Shown piece by piece: positions 1-6,641 of a stretch of DNA of 10,431 nt (the stretch's first letter is position 1; each line of letters opens with the position of its first letter). A model generated the notes under the pieces. That model searched no databases and was not told the origin of the DNA. It worked only from the letters and a program-made list of their open reading frames with translations. The DNA comes from JAFMKE01 sp964655225 (GTDB lineage Bacteria; Bacteroidota; Bacteroidia; Chitinophagales; UBA8649), in contig CAZZMB010000051.1 in assembly GCA_964655225.1 (NCBI GenBank), positions 1-10,431 on the forward strand, given 5' to 3'. A program made the position numbers and the translations under genes.

Positions 1-67
1 CCGAAGAACATATTTCTGAATCAGTTCTATTGTACAATTTTTTAGTCATTTCACTTTTCGAGCGCAT
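1..67 (-). CDS. Possible 5' end of a divergent gene (partial, weak)
   Basis: On the minus strand an ATG at 65-67, and an in-frame ATG at 47-49, open a frame that stays open to the left edge of the window. A stop codon lies immediately upstream of the first ATG. From the inner start it reads MTKKLYNRTDSEICSS. I do not recognise the protein. The frame is only about 22 codons inside the window, so chance is a real alternative. A plus-strand frame (3-101) is also open from the edge and could instead be the tail of an upstream gene. No good Bacteroidota -7 box is seen for the minus-strand reading. Confidence 0.2.
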   Translation of the reverse strand, partial: MRSKSEMTKKLYNRTDSEICSS

Positions 68-107
68 TCATTTCCTTAAGTTCTTAAATACATGCTATTG
101 AAAACAC

Positions 108-115
108 TATCTTTG
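108..115 (+). promoter_or_regulatory. Bacteroidota -7 promoter box for truA
   Basis: TATCTTTG matches the Bacteroidota -7 consensus TAnnTTTG exactly. No clear TTTG is seen at the -33 position. Only 10 bases separate the box from the truA ATG, so transcription would be expected to start within a few bases of the start codon. The same octamer occurs before the DUF177 gene at 5896-5903. Confidence 0.6.
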
Positions 116-125
116 TTAATTGTAA

Positions 126-881
126 ATGAAAAAGAACTACCCACAACGACTTTTCCTAGAAATCGCCTACGATGGCAGCAACTACTTTGGCTGGCAACGC
201 CAGCCTGAATTCATTTCTATTCAACAAGCCATCGAGCAAGTCTTGAGTAAGCTTTATGATACGCCCATTTATATTGTGGGTTGTGGTAGGACAGATACAG
301 GTGTAAATGCGAAACGATATTTTCTGCATTTTGATGCACCTAAGGAAAGAGAGAATCTCAAATTTATTCTCCAGAAAATGCTTCCAAAAGATATTGGTAT
401 TCTTAATATTCACCAGGTCGAACCTTCAGCACATGCTCGATTTGATGCTACCGAACGCACATACTGGTATTTTTTAGATGAAACATATGAATTATTTAGA
501 AGAAATCAAACCTGGTGGTACCCTTTAAGTGAATTGGATTTCACTCAAATCAACGAAGCTTGTAAGTTGTTTACCCAATATGACAACTACATCGCTTTAT
601 GTCGATTTAATCCTGAATTGAGCAATCACCTGTCTAAAGTCACTCAAGCAGACTGGTGCTATTTTGGGCCAGAAAAACGGGTCATATTTAAAGTAAAAGC
701 GAATAGATATTTACGCAATCAAATCAGGCGCATGGTTGGATGTTTGGTGGATATTGGACGGGGAAAATTAAGTTTACAAGACTTAGAGGAATCTTTACGC
801 AATGGTACCCCATTAAAATACAACAAAGCATCGCCACCTCAAGGCTTATTTTTATGGAATGTTAAATATCCTTATCTATAA
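126..881 (+). CDS. truA: tRNA pseudouridine(38-40) synthase TruA
   Basis: TruA converts uridines 38, 39 and 40 in the anticodon stem-loop of many tRNAs to pseudouridine in the cytoplasm. The 251-residue length is normal for the family. The N-terminal AYDGSNYFGWQRQ (about 14-26) and the catalytic loop GCGRTDTGV (52-60) are present, with Asp57 as the predicted catalytic nucleophile. The substrate-stacking Tyr is in HARFDATERTYWY (Y113/Y115). The C-terminal half has the YLRNQIRRMVG motif (195-205) and ends with the usual PPQGLFLW...KYPY. One oddity is GVNA at 59-62, where the family usually has GVHA. The start is set by position: it lies 10 bases after a -7 box, with no Shine-Dalgarno. The ABC transporter gene follows after 5 bases and is probably co-transcribed. 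Identification rests on motifs and is secure. Confidence 0.96.
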   Translation: MKKNYPQRLFLEIAYDGSNYFGWQRQPEFISIQQAIEQVLSKLYDTPIYIVGCGRTDTGVNAKRYFLHFDAPKERENLKFILQKMLPKDIGILNIHQVEPSAHARFDATERTYWYFLDETYELFRRNQTWWYPLSELDFTQINEACKLFTQYDNYIALCRFNPELSNHLSKVTQADWCYFGPEKRVIFKVKANRYLRNQIRRMVGCLVDIGRGKLSLQDLEESLRNGTPLKYNKASPPQGLFLWNVKYPYL

Positions 882-886
882 AATTT

Positions 887-2665
887 ATGTCAAAACACGA
901 ACATACCACACAATCGATGGATCTTCATTTACTTTGGAAGGTAATCAAATTGGCATTTCCGTTCAAGTTCTTGTTGATTACTACTATCATGTATTCTATG
1001 GCGCTTGCAATACTTGGGCCGCTTCGCCCTGAATTGATTCAACGCCTAATTGATGAAAACATACTGAACAATGGATCGAACACCCAACTCCTGGTGATCC
1101 TCATTATTGTCACCTTAATGACTGAATCAATTCTCCGCTATTTTTTCATATTTAGCAGCAATAAATTGGGGCAGTCTGTAGTCAAGAATTTGCGAACAGC
1201 TGTTTTTAAACAGGTACTAAGTTTAAACCTTCGCTATTTTGATAAAACCCCGATCGGGACCACCACCACGCGCACAGTTAATGATATTGAAACAATCAAC
1301 AGTATTTTTACTCAAGGCTTTATTCAACTCTTAGCAGATATACTTACACTTCTTGTTATTGTGGTTTGGATGTTTCTTAAAAGTTGGCAACTTGCATTTA
1401 TTAGCCTAGCTGCGCTTCCTTTTATGATACTTAGTACTTATATTTTTAAGGAAAGTGTTAAAAAAGCATTTCAAAAAGTCCGTACACAAGTATCGCTCCT
1501 CAATGCATTTCTGCAAGAGCATATTTCAGGCATGCGGTTGGTTCAAATATTTGGTGCCGAAAATCAAGAATTTCAAAAATTTGAAGCCATCAATAAAAAA
1601 CATAAAGATGCCAACGTAGAAGCGATTTGGGCATATTCTATATTCTTTCCAGTTGTCGAAATTTTACTTGCTGTCGCTATTGGACTTATGGTCTGGCTGG
1701 GAGCTGGCTTGTTGATAAAAAATAAGCTAACGACATCATATGGCACTCCGGCAGATGTCGGTTTGATTGTTCAATTTATTTTATTGATAGGATTATTGTT
1801 TCGTCCCATCCGATTTATGGCAGAAAGATTTAATACCATGCAGATGGGATTAGTAGCTGCTAGACGTGTATTTCAGTTGCTGAATCGGAAAGATTACATT
1901 GCGAATCAAGGAAAACAAAAAATTGGAAATCTTACTGGAGAAATTGAATTTAAAAACTTAAATTTTGCATACAACCCAGGAGACTACGTACTCCAAGATG
2001 TATCCTTTCATTTGCCTGCAGGTAAAACACTAGCTATTGTTGGCCATACAGGATCTGGGAAAAGCAGTATCATTAATTTAATTAGTCGTTTGTATGATTG
2101 GCAAGAAGGAGATATTTTACTAGATGGTATTCCTATAAAAGAATATGATTTGAATTTTTATCGCAAACAAATAAGTACGGTTTTACAGGATGTTTTCTTG
2201 TTTTCGGGAAGTATTCTCGATAATATTCGTCTGCTTGATCAAGGTATTTCAGATGATGAGATAAAACATGCTGCAGAATTAATTGGGGCCAATGAGTTTA
2301 TTGAAAAATTACCGAATCAATACAACTATCAGGTTATGGAAAGAGGAGCAACTTTAAGCCTAGGTCAGCGGCAGTTAATATCTTTTGTAAGAGCCTTAGT
2401 ATTTAAACCAAAGATATTAATCTTAGATGAAGCGACATCATCCGTGGACTCAGAAACTGAATTTATTGTACAAAAAGCAATTAATAAACTTGTGCAAAAC
2501 AGAACCTCAATTATTATTGCACACCGATTAGTAACTATCTCCAAAGCAGATTATGTGATGATGCTGGAAGGCGGAAAAATTGCAGATTATGGTCAACGCG
2601 AAAAACTTTTAAAACAGAATGGTCCCTTTAAAGAATTTTACAACAGCTATTCAAAAGAAAACTAA
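887..2665 (+). CDS. ABC exporter, fused membrane and ATPase domains (MdlB/MsbA-like)
   Basis: This is a 592-residue half-transporter with an N-terminal membrane domain and a C-terminal ATPase, which would work as a dimer in the inner membrane to export a lipid, drug or peptide. Six hydrophobic segments are visible at roughly 28-46, 66-90, 145-165, 168-187, 250-276 and 291-307. The ATPase is complete: A-loop Tyr362, Walker A GHTGSGKSS (386-394), Q-loop Gln434, signature LSLGQ (490-494), Walker B ILILDE with catalytic Glu515, D-loop SSVD (518-521) and H-loop His546. All catalytic residues are present, so it should be active as a homodimer, although a heterodimer partner elsewhere cannot be excluded. 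The ERGATLSLGQRQ form resembles the MdlB/YheH branch more than classical MsbA, but the substrate cannot be told from sequence. It follows truA by 5 bases. No Shine-Dalgarno is seen. Confidence 0.93.
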   Translation: MSKHEHTTQSMDLHLLWKVIKLAFPFKFLLITTIMYSMALAILGPLRPELIQRLIDENILNNGSNTQLLVILIIVTLMTESILRYFFIFSSNKLGQSVVKNLRTAVFKQVLSLNLRYFDKTPIGTTTTRTVNDIETINSIFTQGFIQLLADILTLLVIVVWMFLKSWQLAFISLAALPFMILSTYIFKESVKKAFQKVRTQVSLLNAFLQEHISGMRLVQIFGAENQEFQKFEAINKKHKDANVEAIWAYSIFFPVVEILLAVAIGLMVWLGAGLLIKNKLTTSYGTPADVGLIVQFILLIGLLFRPIRFMAERFNTMQMGLVAARRVFQLLNRKDYIANQGKQKIGNLTGEIEFKNLNFAYNPGDYVLQDVSFHLPAGKTLAIVGHTGSGKSSIINLISRLYDWQEGDILLDGIPIKEYDLNFYRKQISTVLQDVFLFSGSILDNIRLLDQGISDDEIKHAAELIGANEFIEKLPNQYNYQVMERGATLSLGQRQLISFVRALVFKPKILILDEATSSVDSETEFIVQKAINKLVQNRTSIIIAHRLVTISKADYVMMLEGGKIADYGQREKLLKQNGPFKEFYNSYSKEN

Positions 2666-2666
2666 T

Positions 2667-2686
2667 AAAAAAGCTACTCCTTTTTT
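2667..2686 (+). terminator. Weak AT-rich hairpin after the ABC transporter gene
   Basis: AAAAAAG (2667-2673) and CTTTTTT (2680-2686) can pair as a 7-bp stem with a 6-base loop, one base after the stop codon. The stem has a single G-C pair, so it is thermodynamically weak. Its position at the end of the truA-transporter unit and its terminal U-run fit a terminator, but the evidence is modest. Confidence 0.3.
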
Positions 2687-2834
2687 AATCCCTAAGCACT
2701 TGTTTACTCGAAGGCAAAATTCAGCATTAATTCTAGGAATAAGTATGCTTTAAATATAAAACCGGAAACTTCAAAATCTGAATTGATTAACGTCAAGTAA
2801 TTCCACACCCATTCAGTCAAAAGAGAAGTTAATT

Positions 2835-2859
2835 TTGGCATTTTACTGCCAAGTTGTCA
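2835..2859. promoter_or_regulatory. Inverted repeat upstream of htpG, possible operator
   Basis: TTGGCA (2835-2840) and TGCCAA (2847-2852) form a perfect 6-bp inverted repeat with a 6-base spacer. A third related element, TGTCA (2855-2859), follows, so that TGCCA-N3-TGTCA is a second, imperfect dyad. The site is about 60-80 bases before the htpG start. It does not resemble CIRCE, the HrcA operator. Regulation of a heat-shock gene here is plausible but inferred. A stray TTTG at 2882-2885 could be a -33 element, but no good -7 box follows it. Confidence 0.35.
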
Positions 2860-2917
2860 CATTATATCCTGAGGCACAAACTTTGATTGTTTCAGTTAAA
2901 TCAAAACACGTTTAGTT

Positions 2918-4795
2918 ATGCAAAAAGGAAGTATTAATGTACAAACAGAAAACATTTTCCCCATCATAAAAAAATTCTTGTATTCAGACCATGATATTTT
3001 CTTGCGAGAATTGGTCTCCAATGCAGTAGATGCTACTCAAAAATTGCTCTTGCTTTCCAAGAAAGGAGAACTTACAGGTGATTTAGGCAGCTCTCAAATT
3101 GAAGTCAGCCTGGACTCCAAAGCCAAAACGCTCACCATTAGTGATAAGGGAATTGGCATGACAGCAGAAGAAATCGACAATTATATCAATCAAATCGCAT
3201 TCTCAAGTGCCGAAGAGTTTATTGAAAAGTTTAAAGGAATGGACGACAAAGCTCAAATTATTGGGCATTTTGGTTTAGGCTTTTATAGCGCGTTCATGGT
3301 TGCCGATTATGTTGAAATTATAACAAAATCATACAAAGATGCTCCTGCTTCAAAATGGAGTTGCGATGGAAGCCCTAACTATGAGCTTGAGGAATCTGAC
3401 AAAAAAGATCGTGGTACAGACATTATACTGCATATAAACGAAGAGTCCATCGAATTCCTAGAAGAAGCGAAGATTCGAACTTTACTTAATAAGTATTGCA
3501 AGTTTCTTCCTATTCCAATTAAGTTTGGTGAAGAAAGCGCTGAAGTTGCAACTGGAGAAAAAGACAAAGATGGTAAGGAGATTATGGAGACCAAAACCAA
3601 AGATGCCATTATTAATAATACCTCTCCAGCCTGGATAAAATCACCGAGTAACTTAAGCGATGAAGATTATCTAAATTTTTACAGAGAGCTTTATCCGATG
3701 AGTGAAGACCCGATGTTTTGGATTCATCTTAATGTAGACTTCCCTTTTAAACTTACCGGAATACTTTATTTCCCCAAACTGAAAAAAACCTATGAAGTTC
3801 AAAAAAACAAAATAGGCCTATACAGTAATCAAGTATTTGTTACGGATAATGTTGAAAATATAGTTCCCGAATTTCTTACGATGTTACACGGTGTAATTGA
3901 TTCACCTGACATCCCATTGAACGTTTCTAGAAGTTATTTACAGAGCGATAGCAATGTAAAGAAAATTACGGGACACGTGAGTAAAAAAGTCTCTGATAAA
4001 TTAGTTGATCTCTTCAAAAAAGATCGTCAATCATTTGAAGAAAAATGGGAAAGTCTGGGCGTCTTTGTGAAATATGGCATGTTAAGCGATGAGAAATTTT
4101 TCGATAGAACTAAAGGGGCTTGTTTACTTGAAAACACATCAAATGAACTCAAAACCATAGAAGAATACACGGAAAAGATCAAAGCACTTCAGACGGATAA
4201 AGATGGTAAACTCGTTCATGTTTACACCAATGATGTCGAAGGGCAAGACGCCTATATTAGTTCCGCACAAGCTAAATCTTATGATGTGTTGAAAATGGAT
4301 GCCTTGATTGATAATCATTTTATGCAACATCTTGAAATGAAAAATCCAGATTCCGTATTCAAAAGAGTGGATTCAGATACAATGGATAAATTGATTGAGA
4401 AAGACGAGAAGCTTGAATCTGTTTTAAACGAAAAAGAGGAAGAGAAACTAAAAAAAGTTTTTGAGGAAACTATTAGTGACGCTAATGTAAGCGTAGAGTT
4501 AAAAGCACTATCTCCTGATGATATGCCTGTCCTAATAACGCAGAGCGAGTGGTTAAGAAGAATGAAAGAAATGCAGCAGCTAGGTAGCGGAATGCCTTTC
4601 ATGGGAGATATGCCTGGTGGATTAAATTTAGTGGTTAATACAAACCATAAAATCGCTGGGAAAATCTTAAAAGGTGGAAAAAAGAAGAAAGAAGAAATTC
4701 AACAATTATATGATCTTGCCTTATTGGGGCAAGGCATGTTAAAAGGTAAAAAGCTTACCGATTTCATTCAGCGTAGTGTTAAAGAACTAGCCTAG
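2918..4795 (+). CDS. htpG: Molecular chaperone HtpG (bacterial Hsp90)
   Basis: HtpG is the cytosolic ATP-dependent Hsp90 chaperone, which works as a homodimer on client proteins, often with DnaK. The 625 residues are within the bacterial range. The GHKL ATPase motifs are in order: ELVSNAVDA (31-39, with Glu31, Asn35 and Asp38), DKGIGM (76-81) and the GHFGLGFYS lid region (116-124). The middle domain has LNVSRSYLQ (334-342), whose Arg338 is the expected gamma-phosphate-sensing residue. A short lysine- and acid-rich stretch at about 212-228 sits between the N-terminal and middle domains. The C-terminal dimerisation domain runs to a plain KELA end, without the eukaryotic MEEVD tail, as expected. 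It appears to be a single-gene unit, with a 252-base upstream region and a strong hairpin 15 bases after its stop. No Shine-Dalgarno precedes the ATG. Confidence 0.97.
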   Translation: MQKGSINVQTENIFPIIKKFLYSDHDIFLRELVSNAVDATQKLLLLSKKGELTGDLGSSQIEVSLDSKAKTLTISDKGIGMTAEEIDNYINQIAFSSAEEFIEKFKGMDDKAQIIGHFGLGFYSAFMVADYVEIITKSYKDAPASKWSCDGSPNYELEESDKKDRGTDIILHINEESIEFLEEAKIRTLLNKYCKFLPIPIKFGEESAEVATGEKDKDGKEIMETKTKDAIINNTSPAWIKSPSNLSDEDYLNFYRELYPMSEDPMFWIHLNVDFPFKLTGILYFPKLKKTYEVQKNKIGLYSNQVFVTDNVENIVPEFLTMLHGVIDSPDIPLNVSRSYLQSDSNVKKITGHVSKKVSDKLVDLFKKDRQSFEEKWESLGVFVKYGMLSDEKFFDRTKGACLLENTSNELKTIEEYTEKIKALQTDKDGKLVHVYTNDVEGQDAYISSAQAKSYDVLKMDALIDNHFMQHLEMKNPDSVFKRVDSDTMDKLIEKDEKLESVLNEKEEEKLKKVFEETISDANVSVELKALSPDDMPVLITQSEWLRRMKEMQQLGSGMPFMGDMPGGLNLVVNTNHKIAGKILKGGKKKKEEIQQLYDLALLGQGMLKGKKLTDFIQRSVKELA

Positions 4796-4810
4796 CCGGA
4801 CGGGATTTAG

Positions 4811-4860
4811 TATAAATAGAAAAGCTCTCAAGTGCAAACTTGAGAGCTTTTCTATTTATA
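4811..4860. terminator. Bidirectional terminator, perfect 23-bp stem with GCAA loop
   Basis: Arms 4811-4833 and 4838-4860 are perfectly complementary over 23 bp around the 4-base loop GCAA (4834-4837). The core is GCTCTCAAGT paired with ACTTGAGAGC. It is flanked by A-rich sequence on the left and TTTTCTATTT on the right, so either RNA strand yields a GC-containing hairpin followed by a U-rich run. It lies between the convergent htpG (stop 4793-4795) and the OmpA-like gene (stop 4872-4874), which is where a shared intrinsic terminator is expected. In the plus-strand RNA, GCAA is a GNRA tetraloop; in the minus-strand RNA the loop is UUGC. Confidence 0.9.
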
Positions 4861-4871
4861 TCCACTTGTCT

Positions 4872-5708
4872 CTAATTTCCTGCAGGTCCCTGATTCATGA
4901 GATCTAGAAACTGACCTAATTTTGGCATGACAACAATCACTGTTCTTCGATTTGCAGCTTTCCCTTCTTCTGACTCGTTACTCACTTTAGGGTTATACTC
5001 TGAACGTCCCCCTGCAGTCATTCGCTCCGGAGCTACATTGAGATTATCCTGAAGAAAACGAACTACAGACGTAGCACGCATAGCACTTAAGTCCCAGTTA
5101 TCTTTAATCACTCCTGCCCCGCTAAAAGATTCATTATCTGTATGCCCTTCCACCAAAACATCATAATCTTGGTAATCATTAATAATTTTCGCAACCTTTG
5201 CTAAAACTGGTTCAGCTGACGGTAAGACATCGTAACTACCAGTTTTGTACAACAATCCATCCGATAAAGAAATAAAAACAACTCCTTTCAGCACTGTTAC
5301 ATCTACATCTTCATCATCGATATTATCTAAAGATCTTTTCAAGGAGTTTGAAATGAATAAATTCAAAGAGTCATTCTTGAATTTACTCTCTACGAGTTTC
5401 TTAATATAAGCATTAGATTTATTAACCTCATCCAGTAATTTTGTGATGTTTGCTGACCCTTGAGCAGAGTTACTAAGGCAGGCTTCAAGCGCTTTTTGTA
5501 AATTACTATTTTGCTTTTCCGCTAAGGCGATGTTGTCTTTTAAAGCATCGGCTTGCACCGCAAGCTCGCCAAATTCTTTATCTTTTTGGATAAACTCTTC
5601 TTTATGCATGTCACTCGTCGCTTGCAATGCTGCATATTCTTTCTTCGAAACACATGCGCTTAGGATTAGTAAAGCACTAAAACCAAAAATCCATTTAGTC
5701 ATATTCAT
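4872..5708 (-). CDS. OmpA-domain outer-membrane lipoprotein with coiled-coil region
   Basis: This 278-residue protein starts with a short lipoprotein signal: a hydrophobic run at 6-16 and the lipobox LSAC (16-19), which gives lipidated Cys19 after cleavage. Residues about 22-115 are rich in Lys, Glu, Ala and Gln and look like coiled coil. The OmpA/MotB-like peptidoglycan-binding domain covers about 137-262. It has a VEGHTDN motif (186-192) with Asp191, and DLSAMRA (206-212) with Arg211. These are the residues expected to hold the diaminopimelate group of peptidoglycan. NRRTVIVV (253-260) closes the domain. The likely role is tethering the outer membrane to the cell wall, so Pal-like in function, although the coiled coil and length differ from Pal. 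An internal ATG two codons in (5700-5702) is an alternative start. It converges on htpG and diverges from the DUF177 gene. Confidence 0.88.
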   Translation of the reverse strand: MNMTKWIFGFSALLILSACVSKKEYAALQATSDMHKEEFIQKDKEFGELAVQADALKDNIALAEKQNSNLQKALEACLSNSAQGSANITKLLDEVNKSNAYIKKLVESKFKNDSLNLFISNSLKRSLDNIDDEDVDVTVLKGVVFISLSDGLLYKTGSYDVLPSAEPVLAKVAKIINDYQDYDVLVEGHTDNESFSGAGVIKDNWDLSAMRATSVVRFLQDNLNVAPERMTAGGRSEYNPKVSNESEEGKAANRRTVIVVMPKLGQFLDLMNQGPAGN

Positions 5709-5725
5709 AATTTTTTAATTTTATA

Positions 5726-5733
5726 CAAATGTA
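5726..5733 (-). promoter_or_regulatory. Bacteroidota -7 promoter box for the OmpA-like gene
   Basis: On the minus strand this reads TACATTTG, an exact match to TAnnTTTG, 17 bases before the ATG. A TTTA about 20 bases further upstream (plus-strand 5754-5757) is a possible degenerate -33 element. The implied leader is roughly 10 bases. Confidence 0.55.
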
Positions 5734-5895
5734 AATGGAAGTTTTCTTAAATTTAAATAGCGCAATTTAAAGTTGATAACATTTAGACATTATTAACAAA
5801 AATGCAAAAGAAGCAAAGAATATCCAATCATACTCTAACTATTTTGACATTCAATAAAATCAGGGTTCAATAATATTTTTTTCACAATTTATACT

Positions 5896-5903
5896 TATCT
5901 TTG
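5896..5903 (+). promoter_or_regulatory. Bacteroidota -7 promoter box for the DUF177-rpmF-fabH cluster
   Basis: TATCTTTG matches TAnnTTTG exactly and lies 16 bases before the DUF177 ATG. The -33 region is only a T-run (5876-5882) with no clear TTTG. It is the best candidate for the main promoter of the six-gene cluster. Confidence 0.6.
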
Positions 5904-5919
5904 CACTCCTATTTTAGAA

Positions 5920-6447
5920 ATGGAAAATAAATTTTTACAAGAGTTCAAAATTCCTTTTGTAGGAATGAAGAAAAGGCTGCATCAGTTTGAATATCTGATT
6001 GGCCCTAAATTCTTCGAGAAATTAAACGATAGCGAATTTAAAAAATGTGCTATCGAAGTGAAGATAGATTTTGACAAAAGAGAGAATTTCTTTTTGTTAA
6101 CATTTTATATAGATGGGACTATTGAAATGCCTTGTGACCGATGCACAGAACTTTTTAATCAAACCATTTTTGGAGATTATGAGCTTGCAGTGAAATTCGG
6201 GGACATGGGAAATGATAATAAAGATGAAGATGTTATTTACATCTCTGAAAATGATGATTTCATTGATGTTTCAAGCTTAATTTATGAGTTTATTATTGTG
6301 AGTGTTCCACTTCGTTGTGTTCACCCAGAAGATAAGAACGGTAAATCGGCTTGCAATCAAGAAACTATTAATAAGTTAAGTATTAAACAGGAAGCAAGAT
6401 TTGATCCTCGATGGGCAGCTCTTGAAAAATTAAAAAATAAAAAATAA
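5920..6447 (+). CDS. DUF177 / YceD family protein
   Basis: This is a 175-residue member of the DUF177 (YceD) family, which is linked to large-subunit rRNA accumulation in bacteria and plants and is nearly always next to rpmF. The evidence is the family position directly before rpmF, the mid-protein PCDRC motif (71-75), and the C-terminal DPRWAALEKLK (162-172), which is the family's typical ending. Four cysteines, Cys72, Cys75, Cys133 and Cys145, could form a metal site, but that is inference. An acidic stretch lies at about 98-116. The start is supported by a -7 box 16 bases upstream. rpmF follows after 6 bases, so the two are almost certainly co-transcribed. The exact biochemical role is not known from sequence. 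Confidence 0.85.
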   Translation: MENKFLQEFKIPFVGMKKRLHQFEYLIGPKFFEKLNDSEFKKCAIEVKIDFDKRENFFLLTFYIDGTIEMPCDRCTELFNQTIFGDYELAVKFGDMGNDNKDEDVIYISENDDFIDVSSLIYEFIIVSVPLRCVHPEDKNGKSACNQETINKLSIKQEARFDPRWAALEKLKNKK

Positions 6448-6453
6448 AGCAAA

Positions 6454-6633
6454 ATGGCACATCCTAAGCGTAAAATTTCTAAAACTAGAAGAGACAAAAG
6501 AAGAACGCATTACAAAGCTACTTCACCTACGATTTCAGTATGTAGCGCTACTGGTGAAGCACACGTGCGTCACAGAGCATACTTTGTAGATGGCGTATTA
6601 CACTACAGAGGAAAGCAGTTAACGGAAGCTTAA
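6454..6633 (+). CDS. rpmF: 50S ribosomal protein L32
   Basis: This 59-residue basic protein, short enough to be missed by length-filtered gene calling, begins MAHPKRKISKTRRDKRRTHY, the standard L32 N-terminus, with the initiator Met normally removed. L32 sits in the 50S subunit near the exit-tunnel side of 23S rRNA. The segment that holds a four-cysteine zinc ribbon in some bacteria reads VCSATGEAHVRHRAYF here (29-44), with only Cys30 remaining. This is therefore a zinc-independent form. The C-terminus has YFVDGVLHYRGK. It lies 6 bases after the DUF177 gene and 8 bases before fabH, in a tight operon. No Shine-Dalgarno precedes it; the upstream bases are AAAGCAAA. Confidence 0.95.
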   Translation: MAHPKRKISKTRRDKRRTHYKATSPTISVCSATGEAHVRHRAYFVDGVLHYRGKQLTEA

Positions 6634-6641
6634 CCCAATAG

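Noticed and set aside
3..101. Plus-strand frame open from the left edge to TGA at 99-101
   Set aside because: It gives about 32 residues with no recognisable ending and competes with a minus-strand frame over the same bases. It cannot be supported without upstream sequence.
2762..2812. Possible small RNA or small gene in the 252-base gap before htpG
   Set aside because: No reading frame with a plausible start and composition, no strong hairpin plus U-run, and no consensus promoter pointing to one.
5750..5771. Two copies of AATTTAAA 14 bases apart in the divergent promoter region
   Set aside because: They are short, low-complexity and AT-rich, and are not placed at a useful spacing from either promoter.
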